Shown: positions 7,990 through 16,905, numbered from the stretch's first letter. The stretch is 19,838 bases of DNA from QNZT01 sp964651755 (GCA_964651755.1 CAZYZD010000034.1:1-19838), one strand, 5' to 3'. Numbers and translations: made by a program. Notes: a model not told the origin generated them from the letters alone.

Positions 7990-9909
7990 TCAGTAACGAA
8001 GTCGTTCTGAAATTTCCAGTACAATATCTTCCCCCTCCTGCAAATATGGCGCAATCTTCTGATCAATCTCTTTTTTAAGCGCTTCTCTTTCACGTTCTTC
8101 AATCCTCTGATTACTGACAAGATCGAAGCGCAGCAACAAAGCATGCTCCTTTTCTGTATGGCTGATAAGAAGATTCTTAATAAAAATCTCCCGCTGTGCC
8201 ATCACAAAACGCTGCTGTTCGAGTATCTTTTTGATCTTTGCATCTTTTACCATCAATGTGAATGAAAAATAGAGCGGTATAGAAATAAGCAGCAATACAA
8301 GCAGAGATATCATCAATCCCTTTTTTGCACGTTTAAGAGGAGAAAACCCCAGTACCATGAAAGTAAATGCTGCCGCAAAAACAATACCCGCAAAGTTGGT
8401 CAAAAAGAGTAAAAAAGCATTCTGAAAAATCGACCAGTCCGACCATCCCAACCCTATACCCGCAGTTGAAATCGGAGGTACCAGCGCAACAGCAATCGAT
8501 ACACCAACCAAAGAACCGACAATTTTACTGTTATTTTTGGCATAAGCAGCAGCAATACCTGAAACAATCGCAACAATCAAATCAAGCAGTGTCGGATGCA
8601 GTCTGCCCGCTATTTCAGAAGTAATAGTCTGAAACGGCAACAAATATGCCAGGCTAAAAGAGGTTGCAAGAACAAGTGCAACACCTACAGTAACGCTGCG
8701 CAACCCATCTTTAAACAGATCCATATCAAAACGCAGCAAACCCATAGAGAAAGAGACTATCGGCTGCATCAAAGGTGCCAGAAGCATTGCACCGATAACA
8801 ACAGAGGCAGAATTGAGAAAAAGTCCCACCGTTGCAAGAATGGTACTCAAAATCATCAAAATCACAAATGTACTTCCCAGCCTCGCCTCTTCCCGCAGTG
8901 ATGCGAAAAGTTCCTGATAGCGCCGGGTATCGGCATGGGTAAAAAAGGGAATACGCTTTTGTGCATACTCCAGTTCGCTTTTACCTACCGGTAAAGCTCC
9001 CAGCTTCACGACCTCTTTTTCATCACTCTGGCGTGAAGCTTCCTTTTCCCAGAACTTTTCACTTGCACAAAACTGTAAAGCTTTTTTATGCAAATCAAAC
9101 CTCACAGGTGTCTGTCCGTACATCTCTCCGTCAATCTTCACCTCCAGAGGAGGTGTCGCCTCAACTTCAAGCCGTTCACTCAACACTACCCCTACCGATT
9201 TCGGCAATGTTTTACCCGGCGCAAATATCGCTTTGTAAAGATAGGCAAAATAGGCAACAACCGAAGAGGGAGAGAGCAGCAGTGCCACCATTTTTCCATT
9301 GCTCATATCAAGAAAATCTTTTACAAGGCTGGAAGCACAGGTATGGTTATCGTGTTCAATGACAACTATACCGCAGGCAGTAGTCTGTATCTCCTGTTCC
9401 TTAAAAGTACGGATTTTTACCACTGCATTTTTGAGTTGAAAAATTCTGGAAAAACTCTTCAAAAGTGCAAAAAAACGGCTTGGACGACCACCTTCGAGCT
9501 GTTTTTCAATAATAGTTCCATGCGGTGGCGCTTCACCGACCAGCGCACTCCAGAGAACTACTTCCTCCTGACAATAAAGCAGATCTATCGGTTTGGATTC
9601 TCCCTCCAGGGCTATTTTGAGTGCTTTTTGGTAATTTTTGGGTATTTCGAAAGTATCACGGAGGTTTTTTTGCTCCTTTTTCGCAACGATGGCTATTTGA
9701 AAACCGTAAACAGAAGCCTCTGCAATCAGCCGTTTGATCTCCTGGATTTCTGCAAATACAATCACTCTGTCTTCTGCCGTGGCACCTTTGTACTCCAGAA
9801 AAGCATCTACACTCATAAAGGTAAGTTTCTGATCAAAATCACTTCCCTTTATCTGCTGTGCAACCTCCTCTTCACTTTCACAACCATATACAAAATAATT
9901 TACTGCCAT
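7990..9909 (-). CDS. DUF389 membrane protein with lipid-kinase-like N-terminal half
   Basis: The protein has 639 residues. The region at about 345-552 is a multi-pass hydrophobic domain of the DUF389 family, whose function is not established. It includes the conserved stretch around SASVVIGAMLLAPLMQPI and the later ALVPPISTAGIG. A charged C-terminal tail of about 85 residues follows. The first 300 residues are soluble and resemble the diacylglycerol/YegS-type kinase fold. At about 86-115, IPKNYQKALKIAL followed by PIDLLYC matches the region before that family's sandwich domain, and VKIDGEMYGQTPVRFD near 257-272 matches its DGE strand. The nucleotide-binding GGDGT motif is absent, so kinase activity is unlikely. 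The ATG at 9909 has AAGGG (9916-9920) 6 nt upstream, overlapping the nagZ stop, so the two genes form an operon. It is named by the DUF389 domain; the kinase resemblance is my inference. Confidence 0.88.
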   Translation of the reverse strand: MAVNYFVYGCESEEEVAQQIKGSDFDQKLTFMSVDAFLEYKGATAEDRVIVFAEIQEIKRLIAEASVYGFQIAIVAKKEQKNLRDTFEIPKNYQKALKIALEGESKPIDLLYCQEEVVLWSALVGEAPPHGTIIEKQLEGGRPSRFFALLKSFSRIFQLKNAVVKIRTFKEQEIQTTACGIVVIEHDNHTCASSLVKDFLDMSNGKMVALLLSPSSVVAYFAYLYKAIFAPGKTLPKSVGVVLSERLEVEATPPLEVKIDGEMYGQTPVRFDLHKKALQFCASEKFWEKEASRQSDEKEVVKLGALPVGKSELEYAQKRIPFFTHADTRRYQELFASLREEARLGSTFVILMILSTILATVGLFLNSASVVIGAMLLAPLMQPIVSFSMGLLRFDMDLFKDGLRSVTVGVALVLATSFSLAYLLPFQTITSEIAGRLHPTLLDLIVAIVSGIAAAYAKNNSKIVGSLVGVSIAVALVPPISTAGIGLGWSDWSIFQNAFLLFLTNFAGIVFAAAFTFMVLGFSPLKRAKKGLMISLLVLLLISIPLYFSFTLMVKDAKIKKILEQQRFVMAQREIFIKNLLISHTEKEHALLLRFDLVSNQRIEEREREALKKEIDQKIAPYLQEGEDIVLEISERLRY

Positions 9910-9919
9910 CTTTTACCCT

Positions 9920-10963
9920 TCAAAATTTTGCTTTAAGTCTGTCAATACGTTCATTTGCCTCTAAAATTCTCTCTCTTGAAACCCTTCCCTCTTCAACCAG
10001 CGACGCAATCAACGCAATCAACATTTCAATATCATACGGCTTCCCAATCTGATTTCCAAACAGAAGCAGGTCGACACCTGCATTGATCGCCCGCGCAATA
10101 CTCTCTTTAAGATCGTAATTTTTACGTATTGCCCCCATTTGCAAATCATCACTGACCACAACCCCGTTATATCCCATACTCTGACGCAACAAGTCATTTA
10201 CCACATGCCGGGAAAGTGTTGCAGGATAAATAGTATCAAGATGGCGGTTAAAAATATGCGCTGTCATGATCATATCTGCTTTGTGCAGGGCAATCAGTTT
10301 CATAAACGGCAACAACTCCTCTTTATGCCAGCTATTACTGACATCGGTAAATCCTTCATGAGAATCTCCGGTCGATGAACCATGTCCGGGAAAATGTTTC
10401 AGCGTAGTCAAAATCCCCTCCTGATGCATGGCATCGATAAACCAGGATGCCATCTGCACCACTTTACGGGGAGAATCACCATAAGCACGCTGAAAACCGA
10501 CAATTACTCTGTTTTCGGGATTGACGGCAAGATCGACAACAGGTGCAAAATTGAGATTAAACCCCAGTGATTTCATCTCTTTTGCCATTTTGCGGTAGTA
10601 ACGCTTCACCCTCTCCTCTTTGAAACGGCTCATCCTGGCAGCAGAAGGTGTTTTAAAGGAGCCTTCGATCTTTCCTAGCCGGTCTACAAAACCACCCTCC
10701 TGATCCAGTGCAATAAAAAGTTTCTTCTGATGTAATCCCTGTAAAGCAGAAGTAAGTTTTTGAACCTGCTCTCTGTCAAAAAGATTGGGAGTAAAGAGAA
10801 TCACCCCTCCCAGAGAATATTTTTGTATGGTATGTACCAGAGTACTGTTTTGATCAAGACTTTTTCCACAAAAGCCGACAATAAGCATACCGGCAATCTC
10901 CTTTTTTAATGAAGCAGCAGAAAGCAGTATGGCAGAGAAGAGAAAAATTATAATAAGACGCAT
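9920..10963 (-). CDS. nagZ: Glycoside hydrolase family 3, NagZ-like beta-N-acetylhexosaminidase with signal peptide
   Basis: The family removes beta-linked N-acetylglucosamine, typically from peptidoglycan fragments during wall recycling. From the ATG at 10963 the protein has 347 residues. It starts with a signal-peptide-like stretch (MRLIIIFLFSAILLSAA), so it should act in the periplasm or be membrane-anchored, unlike the cytoplasmic E. coli enzyme. Seen motifs: ALDQEGG, NFAPVVDL, the KHFPGHG loop followed by GDSH near 188-202, which carries the family's His/Asp acid-base dyad, and SDDLQMGA with the nucleophile D272. Longer starts exist (GTG at 11002, ATG at 10990), but the signal peptide begins at 10963 and a TATAAT box overlaps the longer reading. 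No Shine-Dalgarno precedes the chosen ATG, so initiation may be leaderless. The DUF389 gene follows after 10 bp. Substrate specificity is inferred from family only. Confidence 0.9.
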   Translation of the reverse strand: MRLIIIFLFSAILLSAASLKKEIAGMLIVGFCGKSLDQNSTLVHTIQKYSLGGVILFTPNLFDREQVQKLTSALQGLHQKKLFIALDQEGGFVDRLGKIEGSFKTPSAARMSRFKEERVKRYYRKMAKEMKSLGFNLNFAPVVDLAVNPENRVIVGFQRAYGDSPRKVVQMASWFIDAMHQEGILTTLKHFPGHGSSTGDSHEGFTDVSNSWHKEELLPFMKLIALHKADMIMTAHIFNRHLDTIYPATLSRHVVNDLLRQSMGYNGVVVSDDLQMGAIRKNYDLKESIARAINAGVDLLLFGNQIGKPYDIEMLIALIASLVEEGRVSRERILEANERIDRLKAKF

Positions 10964-10969
10964 AGAAAG

Positions 10970-10975
10970 ATTATA
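10970..10975 (-). promoter_or_regulatory. Sigma-70 type -10 box for the nagZ operon
   Basis: A perfect TATAAT on the minus strand lies 6 nt before the ATG at 10963, in a TTGTTATAAT context. Transcription would begin at or within a base or two of the start codon. A -35 is weak (TTGTAC-like at about 16 bp), which is usual in Campylobacterota. Confidence 0.6.
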
Positions 10976-11050
10976 ACAAAAAGTTACCATAGTACAAACC
11001 ACTTAAGTTTTATAAAGTTTTTTCAAATAGATAAAATTTTATTTTTATAG

Positions 11051-11077
11051 TAAAGTTTTTTGGACTTTTGCCGATAT
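11051..11077 (+). promoter_or_regulatory. Sigma-28 (FliA) promoter of the Calx-beta surface protein
   Basis: TAAAGTTT (11051-11058), exactly 11 nt, then GCCGATAT (11070-11077). This matches the enterobacterial FliA consensus TAAAGTTT-N11-GCCGATAA at 15 of 16 positions, and the final T is common in Campylobacterota flagellar promoters. Transcription would start near 11084, giving a leader of about 50 nt before the ATG at 11135. Confidence 0.8.
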
Positions 11078-11122
11078 TATACTCAGATAAACTTTCTTTA
11101 TGAATTTCAGACGGAGAAAGAA

Positions 11123-11127
11123 AAGGA
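11123..11127 (+). promoter_or_regulatory. Shine-Dalgarno site of the Calx-beta protein gene
   Basis: AAGGA lies 7 nt before the ATG at 11135. It decides for that ATG, which also opens a signal peptide, over a longer TTG reading from 11060 that falls inside the sigma-28 promoter. Confidence 0.85.
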
Positions 11128-11134
11128 TCAAATT

Positions 11135-14100
11135 ATGAAAAAGATATTCCTCATAATAGTTCTAATTGTAACTATGCAAAACCTCTATGCTTTTGATTTC
11201 AGTAAATTATTTACCGATGATTCAAGCAGCAGTAGCAGTACCACTACTTCATTTGATGATGAAACAGTCAATAATAAAGATCCCGGGGAGCTAATTCCCG
11301 AAGTAAATAATATCACTGAAAAAACAAGTTTTTCCAACGAAGGGGCACTCTCTTTCAGTGACAATACTGATGCTTTCTATTTTGCTCCCGGTGTAGCAGG
11401 TACATACACCATAACATTACAATCCTCAGATAAACTCGATATGAAAGGCGGAAAATCCTATAACCAGGAAGATTTCTTTAACTTTAATAATGATGATAAA
11501 AAAAAGATAGCTACTGTAAAAGTAGATGCAAATCAAACACTCTTTCTAACAATTTTTGATAGTAGCATAGATTTTTTCAATAATCCTTATGCTCTTTGGA
11601 TAGATTTCGAACCCATTTCACAAATTACAATTTCAGATGCAAATATCACAGAAGGTGACGAAGGAAAAAGCATTGCAACATTTACTCTCTCTGTAGATCC
11701 GGTAAATGAGGAAAAAGATATCACAATCTCCTATCAAACAATTGCAGGTAGTGCAGAAGATGAAACCGGAAATAATGATTTTTTCAGTAAAAGTGGCACT
11801 ATAACTATTCCAAAAGGAGAAAACAGTACAACTATTGATATTGAAATTGATGGTGACTATCAAGATGAATCAGATGAACAATTCTATCTCACACTCTCTG
11901 ATCCTGTTAACGCTTCCATAGCAGATGGCAATGCCACCGGTACAATATACGATGATGATGACTATGACAATACAAACCACTATAGCTGTGAAACACAAGC
12001 TTATATTTATAGTAGTGAACAAGTTTACATCGATGGAGAATGGTATTTTGATAGACCGACAGATTTGCATATTATCGATTTAACAACAGGAGAAGACAGA
12101 CTGGAAGAGGAAGATTTCTACAGTGTCAACATCAATGCTATCGGTTATAGTGTAGGAGATAACTTCATCTGGGGATACGATACCCATAACAACAAAGTCA
12201 CACGCACAGATGCACAAAACAATGTCATCAGTTTTGAAATCAGCGGGTTACCATCTTATATGTATCATATCGGAGATGTTTCACCGAAAGGAGTTCTTTA
12301 TCTGGCATCAGCTTATCTGCAAACAGTAGATGGTGTAGAGAGTAATGGTATCAAACGTATGTACCGTGTCGATGTAAACCCGAACTCACATACTTTTCGT
12401 AAAGTACTTCCCTCCATCGACTTGAGTGAACAAAACCTTTACAGTGCCGACTGGGCATTTCATCCGATAGACGAACAGTTATATATGGTTAACCGTTATG
12501 ATTATGATTTGATTAAAATAAACCCCCAGACAGGTGAAGTACAACATCTTGGTAATCTATTGCCATATAATATGTATGACGCGGGAGCGCATGTACAGTT
12601 TTTTGACAGAGATGGATACTTCTACTTTTATAATGACGGAGATTTTTACCGCGTAGATTTGAAAGATCCAAACAACCCTGCACTAACAGTCAAAAAATAT
12701 ACCCATCTGCCGCTTACTGCCAACGGCGATGCTGCACGCTGTGCCTATGCACCGATGAAAAACAGTTTTCATATTGCTTCAGAAATTGCGCAAAATGAAG
12801 GAAACAGTGGTACAACAACTATTCCGGTAGATATTCTTCTTGATACTCCGGCAGGTGCAGGCGGTATTGAACTAGATTACAGCTCCATTGCACAGAGTGC
12901 TACAGAGGGAGAAGATTATCAACAGGCAACAGGTTCTATTACTATCCCTGCGGGAGAAACTTCAGCGACTATTACACTCGGAATTTATGGCGATACAAAG
13001 GTAGAAGATAATGAGAGTTTCATTTTAAATGTTGTCTCACCGACACTCAATACAGAAGAAAACAGTACCGTTACTATCATAAACGACGATGCCAGAGTAA
13101 TTACCCTCAATGCTGTCACATCAGGTTCTCCTTTTAGTAACGGTGTATTGACTACACAGGTTGTCAACCGTCCTTTCAGACTTATACTCTCCGCATATGA
13201 CGAATCCGAAAGAGTGCCGCTGGCAGATTTCAATATCACTAAAATTGATCTTGTAAAAGAAGATGGTACTTTTCTGCAAACACTATATGAAGGTAGCCCG
13301 CTTACTACCGATAGCAATGGTACCGTTACAACAGATATTACAATAGGAAGTGCAGGTAAAATCGTTTCATTGAAAATCTATGGAGATTACGAAAATAATA
13401 CATATTATAATCAGGCACAGGATAACTTTGCTGTTAGACCAGATCATTTTACACTTACTCTTCCTACTGTAAATACGGCAGGGAAACCATTCACTTTTAA
13501 TCTGCAGGCTGAAGATTTCAATGGTCACCCTGCTGCTAATTATAATGAAACTATAACTACTTCCTTTACAGTAACATATAAAGAGGAAAATACGCACTGT
13601 CTTACCGGGACAATTGATCTCTCCTCTATCACTTTCCACAATGGTGTTTTTGTAGAAGATCTCAACTACAGTGAAGCAGGTAGTGTAGATTTCAATATCA
13701 GTGAAATCAGCGGACAGGAATTTGCAATTGTCGATCAAAATGATACGCCTCAGAGTGAACGTTTGATAACTCCAGCAAACGTTTTCTCTGTAAAATTCAA
13801 CGCTGCAAAATTACAAATAGTAGACTGGGATCTTCAAAAACCAGTTACAGACTTTATCTATTTCGCCAATCTGAGTGATATGGATGAAATGGCAGCAGAA
13901 CTTGTTGTTCATCTTAAAGCGACTGACTACAACGATCAAGTCTTACAAAACTACACAGCAGGTTGTTACGCAACAGACACTGATCTGTTTGTAAAATTCA
14001 AAACATCCGGTACAGCATCCCAGAATGATACTTTACTCTGGAAAGATACGCTTCATGCAGATCACGACAATCATGATACACCTATAGATGTTACAGGCAT

Positions 14101-14809
14101 TCCTGAAAATCAGGAATTTCTTTTCGATGTTGATGCGGATAATTACAATAATGGAGAGACGATCCAGCATATCCGTGTCAATTTCAAGCGTGACAATCGT
14201 ATTGCAAAGGAACCTTTACGTCTGAATATCTATGATGTTAATGCTACAAGCAGCAACTTGACAACTCATTTGACAAAAGATATACATGCTGATTTTTATT
14301 ATGGAAGATTACATGCTACAAATATCTATACTTCAGGAGATGAGGTAGAAGTTCCAATTTTTCATGAAGTTTACTGTAAAAAGTGCGATCAATCAATCTT
14401 TACAGTAGCTGATAGTATTGAAAGTAAAGATAGTGTCAACTGGTATATCGTCCAAAACTATAATGACAGTATCAGTACATTTGACAATATCAATGGCATC
14501 AATTACACATTTGACAATATAGACTTTAACGATCCATCACTTGTCTATAGTCTGACAAATCCTGCACAACACAGCAATCAAATGGATAAAATCGAATTTA
14601 AAGTTCCTGATACACCTTTTAAAGACCGTATCACATATGAACCAAAACCGTGGCTTAGATATAATCCTTTTAAAATTACAAATAAACACAGTTTCAATAT
14701 CCAGCTCAATCCAAAAGTACAAAATTGGGCAGGAAAAGGAACCCCTGGTAAAATAGTGGATATCAATATATCGCGACGCCCGAGCAATGGATTGAAACTG
14801 GACTGGTAG
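11135..14809 (+). CDS. Large secreted Calx-beta protein with DUF6701/MshQ-like C-terminal half
   Basis: The protein has 1224 residues and starts with a Sec signal peptide (MKKIFLIIVLIVTMQNLYA), then a Ser/Thr-rich stretch. Calx-beta domain 1 lies at about 160-275 (ITEGDEGKSIATFTL, the GTITIPKGE strand, ending GTIYDDDD). A propeller-like, DUF6923-type region follows at about 285-541, between CETQAYIY and RCAYAPM. Calx-beta domain 2 lies at about 547-653 (TEGEDYQQATGSITIPAGE, ending IINDD). The remainder is beta-rich and resembles DUF6701 of MSHA biogenesis protein MshQ (FAVRPDHF near 770; YYGRLH near 1055). A cysteine pair CKKC sits near 1080, and the chain ends in W. No sortase signal, transmembrane anchor or type I secretion repeats were seen. 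It is probably an exported surface or adhesion protein. Its own sigma-28 promoter suggests coexpression with late flagellar genes. Domain names beyond Calx-beta are inferred by eye. Confidence 0.88.
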   Translation: MKKIFLIIVLIVTMQNLYAFDFSKLFTDDSSSSSSTTTSFDDETVNNKDPGELIPEVNNITEKTSFSNEGALSFSDNTDAFYFAPGVAGTYTITLQSSDKLDMKGGKSYNQEDFFNFNNDDKKKIATVKVDANQTLFLTIFDSSIDFFNNPYALWIDFEPISQITISDANITEGDEGKSIATFTLSVDPVNEEKDITISYQTIAGSAEDETGNNDFFSKSGTITIPKGENSTTIDIEIDGDYQDESDEQFYLTLSDPVNASIADGNATGTIYDDDDYDNTNHYSCETQAYIYSSEQVYIDGEWYFDRPTDLHIIDLTTGEDRLEEEDFYSVNINAIGYSVGDNFIWGYDTHNNKVTRTDAQNNVISFEISGLPSYMYHIGDVSPKGVLYLASAYLQTVDGVESNGIKRMYRVDVNPNSHTFRKVLPSIDLSEQNLYSADWAFHPIDEQLYMVNRYDYDLIKINPQTGEVQHLGNLLPYNMYDAGAHVQFFDRDGYFYFYNDGDFYRVDLKDPNNPALTVKKYTHLPLTANGDAARCAYAPMKNSFHIASEIAQNEGNSGTTTIPVDILLDTPAGAGGIELDYSSIAQSATEGEDYQQATGSITIPAGETSATITLGIYGDTKVEDNESFILNVVSPTLNTEENSTVTIINDDARVITLNAVTSGSPFSNGVLTTQVVNRPFRLILSAYDESERVPLADFNITKIDLVKEDGTFLQTLYEGSPLTTDSNGTVTTDITIGSAGKIVSLKIYGDYENNTYYNQAQDNFAVRPDHFTLTLPTVNTAGKPFTFNLQAEDFNGHPAANYNETITTSFTVTYKEENTHCLTGTIDLSSITFHNGVFVEDLNYSEAGSVDFNISEISGQEFAIVDQNDTPQSERLITPANVFSVKFNAAKLQIVDWDLQKPVTDFIYFANLSDMDEMAAELVVHLKATDYNDQVLQNYTAGCYATDTDLFVKFKTSGTASQNDTLLWKDTLHADHDNHDTPIDVTGIPENQEFLFDVDADNYNNGETIQHIRVNFKRDNRIAKEPLRLNIYDVNATSSNLTTHLTKDIHADFYYGRLHATNIYTSGDEVEVPIFHEVYCKKCDQSIFTVADSIESKDSVNWYIVQNYNDSISTFDNINGINYTFDNIDFNDPSLVYSLTNPAQHSNQMDKIEFKVPDTPFKDRITYEPKPWLRYNPFKITNKHSFNIQLNPKVQNWAGKGTPGKIVDINISRRPSNGLKLDW

Positions 14810-14822
14810 AGGTTCCAGTTTC

Positions 14823-14892
14823 AAAAGAGATTTTTTTATGTTATAAACAAATAGTTCAAAAATTTTTTTATAACATTTAAAATCTCTTTTTT
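14823..14892 (+). terminator. Rho-independent terminator after the Calx-beta protein gene
   Basis: The left arm at 14823-14847 pairs with the right arm at 14867-14890 over 22 bp, with a 3x2 internal loop in the stem and a 19-nt apical loop. The stem base (AAAAGAGA with TCTCTTTT) runs into TTTTTT at 14887-14892. It begins 13 bp after the stop codon. Confidence 0.8.
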
Positions 14893-15000
14893 GCTTCTTT
14901 CTCAGATTTTCAGTAAAGACTCCCTCTTTTGAAAAATGTATTGTAAAAGACGATATAGAAAAAAAATAGAACCATACACGAACTATTTACAAACTTTGAG

Positions 15001-15006
15001 TATAAT
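15001..15006 (+). promoter_or_regulatory. Sigma-70 type -10 box for the dsbD operon
   Basis: A perfect TATAAT (context TTTGAGTATAAT) lies 30 nt before the dsbD ATG. The predicted start is near 15013, giving a leader of about 24 nt. There is no good -35. The rest of the gap back to the terminator (14893-15000) is AT-rich, and I see nothing else in it. Confidence 0.75.
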
Positions 15007-15021
15007 CTCATACAAATTTTC

Positions 15022-15027
15022 AGGGAG
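15022..15027 (+). promoter_or_regulatory. Shine-Dalgarno site of dsbD
   Basis: AGGGAG ends 9 nt before the ATG at 15037 but only 3 nt before the in-frame TTG at 15031, so the ATG is preferred. Confidence 0.75.
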
Positions 15028-15036
15028 CAATTGATA

Positions 15037-16902
15037 ATGAAACAGATACTTTTTTTAATTCTCTTTTCTATCTCGTCACTGTTTGCAGGATTTCAGATGA
15101 TGGATCAGGATATTCTCGGACCTGATGAAGCATTTAAAGTGGAAGCTGTCAAAAAAGATGGAGAGATTAAAACAAAAATTAAACTGGGTGATAAAATCTA
15201 CATCTATGATGACGCACTCAAATATAAGATCATCAAACCCAAAGAGATTGATCTTGACAAAGAGATCAAACGCCCGAAACCGGAAAAGTTTCATGATTTT
15301 ATCGTACATCGAAACAAAGAGGTTGATGTCAGTATACCCCTCTCACTGATTCAGAAAAAAATAGACACTAAAGAGTTTACTCTTGCCATAGAGTATCAGG
15401 GGTGTTCAGAAGAAGGGCTCTGCTACCAGCCGCTTAAAAAAGAGTTTACCTTCAAACTTGACAAGGACGGTATCCTTAAAACCGTAGAAAAAGTAGAAAA
15501 AAAAGAGACCCAGAAAGAGCAGGCAGAAGTAAAAGAGAAAAAGAATCCGCCGGCAGTTGCTGATACAAAAGAAACTCTCTCTGAAGAAGATCGTATCGTA
15601 AATACCCTCAAAGGGGGATCTTTATGGACAATTCTGGGACTCTTTTTCGGTTTTGGACTTCTCCTCTCTCTTACTCCTTGTATCTTTCCGATGATTCCGA
15701 TCCTTTCATCGATTATCGTCTCACAGTCGGGAGAAGGAAAAGCGAAAATGAGTATGGGGCGGGGACTCTTTCTCTCTGCTGTTTATGTTTTTTCCATGGC
15801 AATCGCCTATACCATAGCAGGCGTTTTTGCAGGACTCTTCGGCGCAAATATTCAAACAGCGCTCCAGAATCCGTGGGTACTCTCTGTTTTCGCACTGGTT
15901 TTTGTCGCACTGGCACTTTCAATGTTTGGATATTATGAAATCCAACTGCCGCAATCTCTGCAAAGCAAATTAACCAAAACCTCTGATGAAGCACAACACA
16001 AAGGAGGACTCATGGGTGTAGCGATTATGGGATTTCTTTCGGCTCTCATCGTCGGTCCCTGCGTCGCCCCGGCACTTGCGGGAGCGCTGGTCTATATCGG
16101 TCAGACGGGAGATGCGCTCCTGGGCGGTGCTGCGCTGTTTGTCATGAGTCTGGGAATGGGTGTACCACTGCTGATCGTAGGTGCAGGTGCAGGTAAATTT
16201 ATGCCGCGACCGGGCGGTTGGATGACACTTGTTTCACAGATTTTCGGTGTTGTCATGCTTGGAATCGCAATCTGGATGCTGGATCGTATTATCCCCGGAT
16301 ATGTCTCCCTCTTCCTCTGGGCACTGCTCTTTACAGGAAGCGCAATCTATATGGGTGCGCTTGAACCGTTTAAAGAGAACATCAGAGGGGAGAAAAAACT
16401 GATCAAAGTTTTTGCAGTCATCTTGCTGCTTATCGGTATCATGGAACTGGTAGGTGCCTTTACCGGAGCGACCAACCCTCTCAATCCGTTGGAAAAACTT
16501 AAAGGTTCTCCTGTCGCGGCAGTTGCAAACGGTACGCAGCTTCAGGAACTCTCTTTTAAAAATATCAAAAATCTCGATGCACTTGATCAGGCAATCAAAG
16601 AGAGCAGTAAACCTGTCATGCTTGATTTCAGTGCGGACTGGTGTACTTCATGTAAAGAGCTGGAACATATTACATTTAAAGATCCCGAAGTGGTCAAACT
16701 GCTCTCGAACTTCACCCTGCTTCGCGCAGATGTGACACAAAACAGTGACGACGACAAAGCGATGCTTAAACGCTACAATCTCTTTGGACCTCCGGCAATG
16801 CTCTTTTACAAAAACGGTAAAATGCTCAAAGAGTACAAAACTATCGGATATAAATCTCCGCAGGAATTTATTCCGACACTTAAAAAAGTATTAGGACAAT
16901 AA
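15037..16902 (+). CDS. dsbD: Thiol:disulfide interchange protein DsbD
   Basis: DsbD carries electrons from cytoplasmic thioredoxin across the inner membrane to periplasmic targets such as DsbC or cytochrome c maturation factors. The 621 residues match the full three-part architecture. A signal peptide (MKQILFLILFSISSLFA) precedes the periplasmic N-terminal domain with redox pair C123/C129 (QGCSEEGLCYQP, the same 6-residue spacing as E. coli C103/C109). A Lys/Glu linker leads to the eight-helix membrane domain with C215 (LTPCIFP) and C342 (VGPCVAPA). A periplasmic C-terminal thioredoxin domain follows with C536-T-S-C539 (ADWCTSCKE). All six exchange cysteines are present. It is the first gene of an operon read from the TATAAT at 15001, and the M48 protease gene begins 3 bp after its stop. 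Confidence 0.96.
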   Translation: MKQILFLILFSISSLFAGFQMMDQDILGPDEAFKVEAVKKDGEIKTKIKLGDKIYIYDDALKYKIIKPKEIDLDKEIKRPKPEKFHDFIVHRNKEVDVSIPLSLIQKKIDTKEFTLAIEYQGCSEEGLCYQPLKKEFTFKLDKDGILKTVEKVEKKETQKEQAEVKEKKNPPAVADTKETLSEEDRIVNTLKGGSLWTILGLFFGFGLLLSLTPCIFPMIPILSSIIVSQSGEGKAKMSMGRGLFLSAVYVFSMAIAYTIAGVFAGLFGANIQTALQNPWVLSVFALVFVALALSMFGYYEIQLPQSLQSKLTKTSDEAQHKGGLMGVAIMGFLSALIVGPCVAPALAGALVYIGQTGDALLGGAALFVMSLGMGVPLLIVGAGAGKFMPRPGGWMTLVSQIFGVVMLGIAIWMLDRIIPGYVSLFLWALLFTGSAIYMGALEPFKENIRGEKKLIKVFAVILLLIGIMELVGAFTGATNPLNPLEKLKGSPVAAVANGTQLQELSFKNIKNLDALDQAIKESSKPVMLDFSADWCTSCKELEHITFKDPEVVKLLSNFTLLRADVTQNSDDDKAMLKRYNLFGPPAMLFYKNGKMLKEYKTIGYKSPQEFIPTLKKVLGQ

Positions 16903-16905
16903 TAT

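Noticed and set aside
8367..9936. Several plus-strand open frames opposite the DUF389 gene, the longest at 9088-9936
   Set aside because: They are His/Lys/Gln-rich shadows of a well-supported membrane protein, without their own ribosome sites.
11060..11072. Possible sigma-54 promoter (TTGGAC...TTGCC)
   Set aside because: The GG-to-GC spacing is 8 rather than the required 12, while the same stretch forms an exact-spacing sigma-28 promoter.
11060..11134. Longer N-terminus of the Calx-beta protein from TTG at 11060
   Set aside because: It would start inside the sigma-28 promoter and put 25 charged residues before a normal signal peptide.
11100..11138. Twelve-codon upstream frame (MNFRRRKKRIKL) ending in an ATGA overlap with the Calx-beta gene
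   Set aside because: No Shine-Dalgarno precedes its ATG, and the overlap contains the main gene's own ribosome site. It is probably chance.
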